This document shows positions 48,088 through 58,029 of a stretch of 64,000 nucleotides of DNA, piece by piece; the first letter of the stretch is position 1; every line of letters starts with the position of its first letter. The stretch is from Protea cynaroides. Taxonomy: Eukaryota; Streptophyta; Magnoliopsida; Proteales; Proteaceae. The position numbers and the translations under genes are program-made. The notes under the pieces were generated by a model, which had not been told where the DNA came from, searched no databases, and saw nothing but the letters and a program-made list of their open reading frames with translations. The stretch covers positions 54,446,173 to 54,510,172 of the forward strand of contig CM053270.1 in NCBI GenBank assembly GCA_028583415.1, written 5' to 3'.

Positions 48088-49354
48088 CTGTGACCACATC
48101 AAACGATGCGGCAAGATCCTCGGATGTAATAGCGTAAACTCTTCCTTGCTGTTGCTTCTTTCTGGGCTTAGGACACTCCCTTGAATAATGACCTATTTGA
48201 TTGCAGTTATAGCATTTTACTCCTTCATTATGTTGCTTTTGTTGCGGTTGAGCTGCTGGAATAGTCTTGGCTGCAGCGTTAAAACCTTGAGTACGGAAGG
48301 GTTTGAATGTCCTTGTATTCTCTCCGTTATATGAAGTTCTAGTTGGCCTTTTAATACCCCTATTTTGAGCAAAATAACTCTCTTTCTGGCTCGACTCTAT
48401 TATCCGAGCAATTTTTACAGCTTCATTGTAGACTTTCTTCTCAAGTCCCATAACATGTTCACGAATACTTCCCCTAAGTCCCATGACGAACCTTCAGGTC
48501 TTCGTATCTTCCTCTTGCATACTGACTGGTGCAAAGAAGAATAGCTCCTCATAACGTTGTTGATATGCATCGACAGTCATCTGTCCCTAATACAAACTCA
48601 GGAACTCTCTCTCCATAAAATCTCTGAAACTTCTAGGAAAGTACTTCTCAAAGAATGTCTCCTTATATATACCCCAGGTTAGTTGGGCATGCTTTGTTAA
48701 CAGATAAGTCCGTGTGGACTTCCACCAGTGGTGTGCATCGCCTTTCAGCATGAATGTTGCACACAGTACTTTCTCCTCCTCAGTAACTGTCATCATCATG
48801 AAATTCCTCTCCATTTTGTCAATCCAGTGTGCTAGCCACAAAGGATCAACTAGCTTACCATTATATTCCTTGGGCTTCATCTTCAAGAAACGCTCGACCA
48901 GTCTGGAGTGGTCCAGTTGATACGGAGCATAGGCCCCATACATAGGTGGTTGGTACTGATAACCACCTTGAGCTACTTCAGGGTTCTACACTTGAGCCTG
49001 CATGATTGGAGTTTGAGGTGCATGGGGTACCGTGTTACTTCCCCCTGGTACTTTGCTTGCCTGTCCTACTGGGATCGGTGTCATCTGTGCAGCTGGAAAA
49101 GCCATGCCTATGGCAGCTTGCATATTAGCTTGTACCTGTTGTATTTGCTGCAGCTGTTGTGCCAAGTTCATTACGGCTGTAGCCAGGTCTGTAGGTGGGG
49201 CTGGCAAGTTGGTAGGATTTGTCTGGCCATTAACCACGAACGGTGTCGTATTCATATTCTCCTGTGTCTCAGGATGTATATGGTTGTCTTCCTCCACAGG
49301 TGGTGGTGGTGGAATAGAGTTACGACTTTGTCTGGTCACTCTTCGCCCAGCCAT
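48077..49354 (-). pseudogene. gag: gag polyprotein of element 2
   Basis: The start is the Met at 49354 (M-A-G-R-R-V-T-R). A Pro-rich N-terminus, a Gln-rich helix, the gag core (48943-48590, with K-G-D-A-H-H-W-W) and a CCHC knuckle C-Y-N-C-N-Q-I-G-H-Y-S-R-E-C near 48215-48175 follow. Breaks: a stop near 48986, the TAG at 48587-48589 after S-L-Y (also in element 1), a frame loss near 48495, and the terminal TGA after G-M-T. The knuckle is intact here and binds the element's RNA. Confidence 0.92.
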
Positions 49355-50242
49355 TTTCTGTTCTGATGATGGTAGTGCCTGTAAACAGTTATAGCACCTG
49401 TGAGGCAATCAATATAATTGTTCTCCAGTCAAAATCCAACTAATCAATATATTTTCAAAATTTTCAAATCATTCTGACAAAAATACTATATTTTCCATCG
49501 TATGGTCGATGGTAGGGTCAATCTTTATGAGACCCTAGGGTATGCGACCCTGAGAATCACTGTCAGATCATCGAGAGGCTAGGGTCGATGGTTGGGTCGG
49601 AGGTAGGGTCGCATGTTTTGGTCGAATTATGCAACCCTACGATCCAGAATCAGGTTTTTAAACCCGATTTTGGATTCATTTCCCATTCTTTCTCCTGCCT
49701 TCCAACCCAACTCGTTTCTCTGAGTTGCTACAGTAATGCCCCTACCTGTTTGGTGATCCTATCTTTCGTTCGTGACTACCACTCCTTTTCTTCAGGTATG
49801 TTCTCTACTGTTTCATGTTTTTAAAGCTTTCTAACTAGGTTTTTGCCCATTTACATCCTTTTCTTCAAATTAAACTTTTTCCAACAGTAAAAATTTAATT
49901 TTTATTGGGGGCTTTTGCTATTGGTCACCCAATGGACGAAAGCCCTCAAACATATTTGAGTTTCATCGGTTGGTTGTCGAAAAACTTGAAATTTTCCATT
50001 TTTGCCCTAATTTTTGATATTTTTCGAATTTATTAAAATTTCTTGAAATTCGATCTCTCAAATTTAAATTTCCAACTGTATGAGCCTTGCAGGATAGTTT
50101 AGAACCTATGTAAGTCCTCCTGCCCATGTGTATGGGTGAAAAGTGAGGCTTTTGACCAATTTATGCCGTTATAATGCCGAAATTTTTGGGTTTTTCACCA
50201 TTACTGATCTATTATCTGTTTTTCTTTGTTTTGGCAGATAAC

Positions 50243-51556
50243 ATGGTTCATACCAAGGTTCCTAGGTCTCATGACCCAGTCCGCTTCCGCTCCAATGAGG
50301 CCGAAGCTCAATATGCTCACTATGCGTGTAAGAAGGTAGAGGGAGGTCGTCATGTGGACTTGGCTAATCTAGCCTTGTTCGACGTGGAGAGGGCATTTGG
50401 TGACATGGGCTGGCTCCCTGTGATTACCTATGATGCTTGTACCCATCCGGATCTGTTGAGACAGTTTTATTGTAATCTCCAGGTGGTGGGTGATCACAAT
50501 GACACTGAAAGGGGTAGGGAGCTTAGGATCACGAGCTACGTCAAAGGAGTAGAGGTTTCCTTTGACTGCCAGCAGTTAGCTGATCTTTTGGGCATATCAC
50601 ATAACGGCCCTTTGGTGTACTGTGCTCCCAGGGAGCCCCAGTTCCTTTCTTTGGAGATGCGTATTGAGATTGACCGTCAGCTTATCAGAGATGATCGCTG
50701 GGAGATGAAAGCGATCAACCTACGTCTAGAGCCTCGAGTGTACTGTAAGATCATCCAGCACAACCTGATACCCCAGAGTGGACATTATGAGAGGATCTCC
50801 CAGTTGACCCAGTTTGTCCTTTACTGCATTTGCACTAGGCAGCCTATCTGCCTTCCTTACATCATCATGAGGACGATGATCTATGCTACGCTGCCTGGTC
50901 AGATAAGCAATTTGCCCTACGGACGTCTGATCACTACACTGCTTACCCACCTAGGTGTTGATTTAGTAGATGAGAGGATTCAGGAGAAGAACTTCTCATC
51001 GGTTATGGACTAGGAGGCCATCTGTAGGATGGGCATGCGGGATGCTCAGGTCAGTGATGATGAGAGGAACGCTCTGGTGCATCCTCGTACTCGGGTGGAG
51101 GTGGCAGACGCTGAGGCAGCAACAACAGCAGCCACTGGAGCAGGGGTTCACGGGGGTGATGCTGAGGATGAGGATCGTATGTATATGGATGTGGACTCCA
51201 TACCTCCTCCATCACCTCTACATTCTACTAGAGCTTGTCCATCTCAAACTCCTTCACGCATTGCTGGTCCTTTACGCCCACCATCTGATGATATGATGGG
51301 ATTACTACGTGAGATCAGGGAGGCTCAGTGCGCGATGGATTTGAGAGTGGGAGAGCTTCTAGATGCTCAGTGCACGACAGATAGGAGAGTGGGCTAGCTT
51401 CTGGATGCTCAGCATGCATCTGATCAGCGGATGGCTGCATTGACAGCTAGCCTCCAGACGACCCAGACTCAGGTATCCTGGTTGACTAGAGTCTATTCTG
51501 AGGACTATGACAGAGATCGCGAGGAACCGCCTCCTCCATCACCTCCAGCCCCATGA
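50243..51556 (+). pseudogene. Antisense leader ORF of element 2, plant transposon protein domain-like (two nonsense codons)
   Basis: The frame opens at ATG 50243 just after tttggcag, a good splice-acceptor form, and stays in one frame for 438 codons to TGA 51554-51556. Only two in-frame TAGs break it: 51011-51013 (Trp in element 1) and 51395-51397 (Glu by neighbouring repeats). Domains: basic start; globular core with R-Q-F-Y, V-K-G-V-E-V-S-F, L-L-G-I-S and G-H-Y-E-R-I-S-Q-L; an Ala/acidic linker; then repeats of V-G-E-L-L-D-A-Q predicting a coiled coil; a Pro-rich end. It lies opposite to gag and points away from it. It resembles PF20167-type plant proteins of unknown role. The upstream word cttcaggtatgttc (about 49790-49803) could be a donor for a 5' intron. 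Confidence 0.75.
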
Positions 51557-51827
51557 TGTATTTTTCTTTTTATTCTTCTTTTGTTTTACAGAGTAACTGT
51601 CCAGGTTGTGGACTGTACTCTGCTTTGGATATGTATATAAAATTGCTTTTGGTTTGATGTATATAAAACTTGTTTCTCCCTTTATATGTGCATTATTCTC
51701 TTTCTTAATTTTGTCTCAAACAACACAGGTGCTTACAATGTATTCTTATTAAAGCTTTTAAATTTTATCCTAACTCAATTCACGAACTTTTGTGGAAGTA
51801 TACCGGTTTAATAGACAGGGCCTGAGA

Positions 51828-51839
51828 GCTCCGATACCA
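51828..51839 (-). other. Primer binding site, element 2
   Basis: The minus strand reads TGGTATCGGAGC three bases inside the 5' LTR, complementary to initiator tRNA-Met with one mismatch. Confidence 0.88.
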
Positions 51840-52121
51840 AGTTGTCACACCCCAATTCCGCACTGTTCAGAATGGTGTGATGAACCACTAATAAACCAAT
51901 GGTTCAACCAGGATCTCAAATAGGCTGTGTCCGTTTGCTTACACCATACACATCCACAACCATAATCAGAGTAAATACACAATAGCGGAAGTCTTAAATA
52001 TTAAATGAACTGAGAATCTAAATGTGATAATCATAAATAAAATATCTAATTATCTTTCATTGACGGAGACATAAGTAAATAAAATAATCAATTACATTTC
52101 CTCAATAATCTAAATAAAAAT

Positions 52122-52253
52122 CTAATAAAAAACGCATGAGTTGCATTCACATGACGAATCATGCGTCTCTATTATATCTTCTGCGTCCATCGCCACAATG
52201 TGCCCATATGCGAGAGCATTCATATAATCTTCCACGGTCATACCTGCATCATC
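52122..52253 (-). CDS. Conserved small LTR ORF (element 2 5' LTR)
   Basis: The minus strand reads D-D-A-G-M-T-V-E-D-Y-M-N-A-L and ends S-C-E-C-N-S-C-V-F-Y. Asp of the other LTR is Tyr here and the stop follows at 52122. The frame is open upstream to 52403. Confidence 0.45.
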   Translation of the reverse strand, partial: DDAGMTVEDYMNALAYGHIVAMDAEDIIETHDSSCECNSCVFY

Positions 52254-53753
52254 AACTAAAATATTCAAATTCAAAAAGGATGAGCACACATCACGGCTCA
52301 GTGAGCAAACAAAATAATGCAACAAACATATGCATGCATTCAATTCATATCTTTGGTCTGGTATATAAGTTTGCAATGTGCTATAGAAAGGTTCGGTGGC
52401 CACCTTGCCTCTATACGCAGGGTGTGTAAACCACCCAATGGATCAAACACCATTGTCATCTACATCCACCCCACCATGGAATAGAGATAGAGTTAAAGTG
52501 CTTAGGATCGCACCGCATTACACTTCCCCTGATGCGCTATCCATACCAACACGTAAGCCCTGTTGGTGAGGGCTTACAAACTGGGCTCGCAACTAACCAA
52601 TCCTAATGTCAAACAGTGTATCCAAGGCCTCACCCCAGCATCCCTCAATGCGTCCATAGAGATAGAGCTAAGGCTCCCCGACAGAGTTAGGGACTATACG
52701 GTCCGAGACCACCTCCCCTGATGTCCTACAACGTAATAGTTCTGCTAAGGTAATGGCGATACGATGATGCTAGTGGACAAGACTTGAGTAGAGATAGGGC
52801 TAAAGTGCTTAGGACCACACCGTATCACACTTCCCCTGATGCTCTATCCGCATCAAGTACACTAATCACACACAAACATTCACATGCCTATTCCTAGCAT
52901 CATCATCATCATCATCATGTTATAAATAAACAAAATTAAATATGCATGAACATTAATAGCAAGAATATTGGATGACATGTTGAATGCACATTACAAGCAT
53001 ACACGCATAGAATCAGTCATGGCATTGGACTCAATAAATAAAAATAGTTTATTATTAACCAATTAGTTTAGGTCTTGTTCCCTCACCTTTGATTGAGTGT
53101 AGATCCTCTTTCAAGCTTTAAGAATCACTTTTATATCCCTAGGAGAGTCTAACAAGTCGATAGATTTTAATTAGAATTAATTTCAACAATTTTAAGCTTG
53201 CTATATTGCTAGGGTCGTAGGTTGGGTCGCAGGTAGGGTAGCAGTTTTCTGCGACCCCAGGGTGTAGGGTCGGTCATAGGGTCGGTTACCCATTGACCCT
53301 AGGTGCAACCACAGCCTCCCTGGACTTCCCGAGAGCATGGGGTTGATCCTATGGTCTGGTAGGGTCGGTTACCAATCGACCCTACATGCGACCACACGTA
53401 GTTTGAGTCGACCTTTCATCCTACAGTCCATTCTATGATTGTTCTATGGCTCAAAACTCCAAGTTACACACTTTACTTTGTTTACAATGATTTCCTCCAT
53501 GGATTCCATTGGAATTTATCCATGGAAGGATGATTTGGGTTTCTCCTAGATCCTACCCTCTTCATGAACTATTCTAGGGTCTTACATAATTCATGGAGAA
53601 TGTATTCATACCTTAGGTTTGCTGAGATTCAGAGATTTCTCATAATTTCTTCTCCTTAGTCTTCTTCTCCAATTCTCCTTCTCTTCTCCTTCTCTTCTCT
53701 TTCTCTCACTTTCAATTAGGATTTCAAAAGGAGTGAAAGAGGCTAAGGGACAT

Positions 53754-53764
53754 CCTATTTATAG
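53754..53764 (-). promoter_or_regulatory. LTR core promoter (TATA box), element 2 5' LTR
   Basis: ctataaatagg on the minus strand. It would start the genomic transcript of element 2. Confidence 0.78.
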
Positions 53765-54125
53765 AGAAAAACCTCCCAAAATAAGTCACATCGAGATTAG
53801 GAAAGGATCCCCTTGAAATTAGAAAAGTTTCCTAATTACGGTTCAGTCTGTCATCCTAGGGTCGATGCTAGGGTCGCAGGACCCATCGACCCTAGGGTCT
53901 CAAGTCATCCGACCCTAGGACTGAAAAGTCATGGGTTGGACTCTGTTGAGGTGGGTTCGACCCGACCTGTTTAGGCATGCGACCCTACCCTCAATTTTAT
54001 TGTTTTTGGTCAATTTCATATCTGGTCTTGTGATTTCCTTCACGCACTTGGTCCACTTGGTTCGACCATGATAAGTAGACCTGGTACAAGGTGGTAAGAC
54101 CGGTTAGTTTGATACGGGTCTTACA

Positions 54126-54149
54126 ATTTAGTTTTATGCGGGTCTTACA
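54126..54149. other. 24-bp extra terminus between the 5' LTR and TSD of element 2
   Basis: On the minus strand the segment reads TGTAAGACCCGCA followed by taaaactaaat. It repeats the first bases of an LTR, but in the subfamily A2/B form (CGCA), not the form of the LTR that follows (CGTA). The TSD gtagc lies outside it, so it was part of the inserted DNA. Confidence 0.75.
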
Positions 54150-54589
54150 GTAGCTATAGTACCATATTTGGAAACTCTCCCAAATTACCGACATATTCTA
54201 GAAGTCCTGGAAATCAAGTACAATGTAGTTCGAATGGGTTTGTAACTGTATTATGTTGTGGTACCGAATTTGGGGGTGTGCCCCAAATTACCTATGTATT
54301 CTAGGGTTTACCCTAGAAATCAGGTACGACGTAGTTCAAAAAAGGGTTTTTGTAAGGGTCAGATTTGGGATGTGTACCAAACTCCTTCCATTCAGATATG
54401 AGATGTGTACCAAAATCCTACCATTGTTGTTGTGCTTTCTATTTTTAAGCTTCTAGGGTTTCCTACCCCCTTTTGTCCATTTAGGTTTTTCAGGACTATT
54501 TATCTCTATTCTCACCATTTTAGGGTTGTCACTTTCCCTCATTGTTGTGTACTTTATGATTTATGCAAGTGTATCTCCAAACATAGCAG

Positions 54590-54915
54590 TGTATGTCATG
54601 TAAGCATCCAAATATGGCAGTAAGCATCAAATATGGCATGTGATCATTCCAAATACAATGAATATAACATGTAAGTCATTCCAAATATAGCAATGAGCAT
54701 GTGTAGCAAACAGTTATAGCAACGAGCATGTGAGTGTGTGAGAATTCCAAATATAGCTTGTAAGTGTGTGAGGCTACTAAATATAGTAAGCATGTGAGAT
54801 TTCCAAAATAGGCAGATATGTGAGTGTAAGCATTCCAAATATAACAGCATGTGAGTATTCCAAAACATAGCAAGCATGTGATCGTTCCAAAATAGGTAGA
54901 TATGTGAGTGTGTAA
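54590..54915. repeat. Degenerate tandem repeats with ccaaatatagc and catgtgag
   Basis: About a dozen imperfect units of 20-38 bp combine ccaaatatagc with agcatgtgagtgt. The reverse complement resembles 62180-62345 in the plus X copy. Confidence 0.7.
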
Positions 54916-54919
54916 ACTA

Positions 54920-55395
54920 CAAATCGGATGGTGATGATGATCAAATGGTGGTGATGATGATCGGATGATGTAAACGATGATCAGAAGATGTAATGGGCAG
55001 ATCAGAGGGTGTAGATGATGATCAGATGGTATGATGGGAAGATCAATGGTGTAGATGATGATCAAATAATGTGATGGGAAGATCAGTGGTGTGGATGATG
55101 ATCAGACAGTGTGATGGGAAAATCAAATGGTATAGATCAAAGGTCGTGATGATCGGATGGTGTAGATCAAAGGTGGTGATGATTGGACGGTGTAAATCAA
55201 AGGTGGTGGTGATAGGATAGTGTAGATCAAAGGTGGTGATGATCGAATGGTGTAGATCAAAGGTGGTGATGATCGAATGGTGTAGATCAAAGGTGGTGAT
55301 GATTGGATAGATGGGATGGTGTGATGGTGATTAGATGATGTGATGGTGGATCAGATGGTGTGATGGTCAAATCAAACGGTGTGATGGTGGATCAG
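54920..55395. repeat. Minisatellite, units of about 30 bp and related longer units
   Basis: From about 55140 to 55310 at least five units of 30 bp follow the form gtggtgatgatcgaatggtg plus tagatcaaag. Before them are looser units of about 35-40 bp with gatgggaagatcag. Confidence 0.85.
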
Positions 55396-56309
55396 ATTAA
55401 TGGAGTGATTAATGGGTACATGGTGATAGGGTTTTCGGGTACTCATGGGATGAGGTTTTCTAGTGAATGCATAAGATGGGGTTTCGGGTATACATGGATG
55501 ATAGGGCTTCGGGTATACATGAGTGATAGGGCTTCGGGTGAATGCATGGGATCAGGTATAGGATGTACATGGTAATCAGTTGGGATGGTTAGGATTAGGT
55601 TTGTGCATGAGCAGCAGGTGGGATTGAGTGAAAGGTTAGGGTTTCAGTTGACCAAGGGTTGTTAAGTGGGGTGTTTTGTGAGTGGTGTCGGGTGTAGTGG
55701 TATTTTAGGTGGCTTGCGGGTTAGGTTTGTTGGTGGTTATCAAGTCTGATTGAAGGTAGGTTTGGTTCAGGCGGGGTTGTGAGGGTGAAGGTCAGGGTAG
55801 GTTTGCAAGGATAGGTAGAGGTTGAAGGATAGGGTTACGGTGAGCAGGGTGAGAGATGCAAGCCTATTATAGGCAATGGTAAATGGAGCAGGGTTGCTTG
55901 GCAGATTGGTTCAGGATGTCTCGGCGGTGGTCGCGCTTCTCTGTATGGTGTAGGATGTCGCAGGTGGATCGTTATCTAGTCGGTGGGATAGCAAGCTAGT
56001 CAAGGTTGTGGGAAGAAGGTGATCGAGTGGTGATGTGTTGCAGCAGGCTAGGGATGATAAGGTTGATGGTGGTGGGGTGGAATGTAGCAGGTGGTGAGTC
56101 GGGAGCTTACGATGGGGGCAGCAGGTTGATTCAGGTTACCGTAGGGGGGATGGAGGATTGATGAGGGTGTTTGTGATCTATAGGTTGTGAAGGTGCAGGG
56201 AGGTATGTGGCAATGGTGGTCGATGGTTTCAATGATGGAGTGAAGGTGCAAGGGTTGGGCGGTGATGTGCAAGTGGGTTAGAAGGAGTGATCGTAGATAA
56301 GTATTCTTG

Positions 56310-56630
56310 CCTATTGCTGCTCTTCTTCTTCTTCTTCTTCTTCTTCTGGCTTCTTCTCCTTCTCTTCTTCTTCTTCCTCTCTCTCCTCAGCTCTCTCTCT
56401 TATCTTGGCTTCCTCCCTCTTTTGATATTCTCTTCCCCCCTCTCTCTCTCTCTCTCGCTCTCTCTCTCTCTCCAGCCCTCTCTTTCTCTCCCTCTCATTC
56501 TCTCTTAACCGAGTCTCCCCCTTCTCCCCCTATCCTCTTTTCTGCTCTCTTTTTTTCTCCCTCCGTTAATCTCCCTCTCTTTATCTCTCCCTCTTTCTCT
56601 CTTCTGTTCTCCTCTCTCTAATCGATTAAC
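56310..56630. repeat. CT-rich low-complexity tract
   Basis: Runs of cttctt and ctctctct. On the minus strand this is the GA-rich leader after the AT microsatellite of family X, as at 60720-61060 in the plus copy. Frames in it are compositional. Confidence 0.85.
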
Positions 56631-56641
56631 CCCCCTTGATT

Positions 56642-56687
<46 letters not shown>
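56642..56687. repeat. (TA)n microsatellite, left part
   Basis: About 42 bases of alternating TA, abutting the left TIR of the 760-bp transposon. It was probably one tract with 57447-57533 before that insertion. Confidence 0.9.
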
Positions 56688-56689
<2 letters not shown>

Positions 56690-57444
56690 TCTCACACCCC
56701 CAGTAGCATGGCTTAATCTCACCCACCCGCCTTTGTTTGCAATAATATCCCTAACACCCCCTACTTTTGAAAATATTTATCCATCAGACCTCCATGGCTA
56801 TTGACCAATGACGTGTCACCTTCTTAAATTTATTAATGACAAAACTACCCTCATCCATATTTTACTCTTTTAATTAAAAAAAAAAAACTCAAAAATTTTA
56901 TTTCTAGTCAGAATCGAAATTCCATTTGTTTTTTCAATGAGATTCTATTCTTTTAAGCCCTTCATCTTCGGCCCCGCCATCTCCGTCCTCGGCCCTAGAA
57001 GCTACTTCAGTGCCTCCCATTTGCCCACCTTCACATCCAAAGCCATGATGCCTCCATCAATACATGGGTTACACAAAATCCCATCAACAACAGAAACACT
57101 CCCATTCCAAACTTCATGCCAAGAAGAATCACAAGGATCGAAGGTAACTATACGTACATGGTTCATGATGCACACATCGTTGAACCCTAACCTCGACGAG
57201 AGTGGGAACAGTAACCCAATACCTAAGCGCAGGGTCGAAAACTTTAGCACAATTCGTAGAGGTTTGATTGATACATGTTTTCAAAAGTAGTTTTGTTATT
57301 ACTGAATATAAGACGGTGACACATCATCAGTCAACAGCCGTGGAGGTCTGATTGATAGATATTTTTATAAGTAGGCGGTGTTAAGGATATTATCGCAAAC
57401 AAAGACGGGTGGGTAAGATTAAGCCTTACTACAAGGAGTGTGGC

Positions 57445-57447
<3 letters not shown>
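56688..57447 (-). mobile_element. TIR transposon carrying a gene fragment (Pack-MULE-like or Pack-TIR)
   Basis: Terminal inverted repeats of about 139 bp (56688-56826 and 57309-57447) match with roughly one mismatch in seven. They share ggcttaatct.acccaccc and tttgtttgc.ataatatcc. The element is 760 bp and sits in a TA tract, so a TSD cannot be read. No transposase is present. TIR length fits Mutator-like elements better than Stowaway or Tourist. The interior is more GC-rich and contains a kelch-like fragment. Confidence 0.8.
56935..57290 (-). pseudogene. Captured F-box/kelch-like gene fragment
   Basis: On the minus strand one frame (57290 to about 57210) reads K-V-F-D-P-A-L-R-Y-W. After a shift, 57250-57002 reads V-T-F-D-P-C-D-S-S-W-H-E-V, then S-V-S-V-V-D-G-I-L, then G-G-I-M-A-L-D-V-K-V-G-K-W-E-A-L. 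The spacing of D-P..W, V-V-D-G-I-L and D-V..W is that of kelch repeats in plant F-box/kelch proteins. There is no start, no F-box and no full propeller, so this is a fragment of one or two repeats. Confidence 0.6.

Positions 57448-57533
<86 letters not shown>
57447..57533. repeat. (TA)n microsatellite, right part
   Basis: About 85 bases of pure TA alternation after the right TIR. Confidence 0.92.
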
Positions 57534-57534
<1 letters not shown>

Positions 57535-57701
57535 CATAAACATGAAGTATATGCACATGGGCTGACATGACTCGGTCCGGACTGAACAGGGCTGGACTAG
57601 GTTAGACTGGTTAAAGATGACTGGTCCGGTCATGTATGGGTTGAGCTGGGTTGGGCTGAGCATGACTTTGATTGAGGATGGAAAAAATGAGGTGCTTACA
57701 G

Positions 57702-57853
57702 ATATCTACACCGACACCTCTTATATGTCCTATGTAACTAACCCTCATTTTCTTGTTTTATTGAATCTTTTGTAGTGACATTTCTAAATGATCAACAAAC
57801 ATGTCTTTTGGGAAATGCATGGCTTTTGGAGAGAACCTATGGTGGCATCTGTA
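57702..57853. other. Short spacer between two divergent X-type LTR starts
   Basis: No gene or repeat is seen. X-type starts point outwards on both sides (TGTAAGCACC on the minus strand at 57701, plus strand at 57854). Confidence 0.5.
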
Positions 57854-58029
57854 AGCACCCCATTTTTTCTATCCCTAGCTGAACAAAGTCTCACTGGAGA
57901 GTAGATAGCAAAGTGGGAGAGAAGAGAGAAAGTTTGGAAAAGTACAGGGGAGGTGAGTGAAACTTTCTCAAAAATGATAGTCAATCAGTCCCGGCATGCT
58001 CTCTATAGTGTTTTGAGAATAAATGAGAT
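57854..58029 (+). repeat. X-type LTR start fragment
   Basis: It begins TGTAAGCACCCCATTTTTT like 59483 but diverges afterwards. It is cut at 58029 by the truncated Tekay LTR. Confidence 0.5.

Larger units (their letters stand above)
51843..54125 (-). repeat. 5' LTR of element 2
   Basis: A 2283-bp LTR, TGTAAGACCCGTATC..GGGGTGTGACA on the minus strand, colinear with 39963-42233. A TATA box is at 53754-53764, with a GA-rich leader on the minus strand at 53630-53720. Confidence 0.93.
39963..54149 (-). mobile_element. Tekay/Del-like Ty3 retrotransposon, element 2 (best preserved copy)
   Basis: Complete, minus strand, with a perfect TSD gtagc (39958-39962 and 54150-54154). Order on the minus strand: 5' LTR 54125-51843, primer site, antisense leader frame, gag 49354-48077, intron-like stretch, pol 48018-42262 interrupted by a solo LTR, purine tract, 3' LTR 42233-39963. 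The two LTRs differ at several percent of sites in the parts compared by eye, so the insertion is not recent. Extra bases at 54126-54149 lie between the LTR start and the TSD. Confidence 0.95.
54150..57701 (-). repeat. Repeat family X, minus copy (long LTR or LTR plus leader)
   Basis: On the minus strand it starts TGTAAGCACCTC at 57701, then an AT microsatellite, a GA-rich leader, tandem repeats, and at 54190-54330 words such as ctagaatacataggtaattt. The plus copy at 59483-64000 has the same order, down to atacgtaggccatttggg near 63658. No gag or pol is seen. acgtagg/tagttcg words of this kind occur in LTR or leader sequence of plant Tat/Ogre-type elements, from memory only. Element 2 inserted at its left edge here. 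Confidence 0.6.

Noticed and set aside
48908..49394. Plus-strand frames of 152 and 120 codons
   Set aside because: They are opposite-strand shadows of the gag of element 2, which has clear homology.
54676..55065. Minus-strand 129-codon frame
   Set aside because: It reads through two tandem-repeat arrays and is His/Ser-biased low complexity with no domain.
56287..56621. Plus-strand Leu/Ser-rich frames
   Set aside because: They lie in a CT-rich tract and are compositional.
57331..57663. Minus-strand 110-codon frame with a Y-I repeat
   Set aside because: It is a translation of the TA microsatellite.
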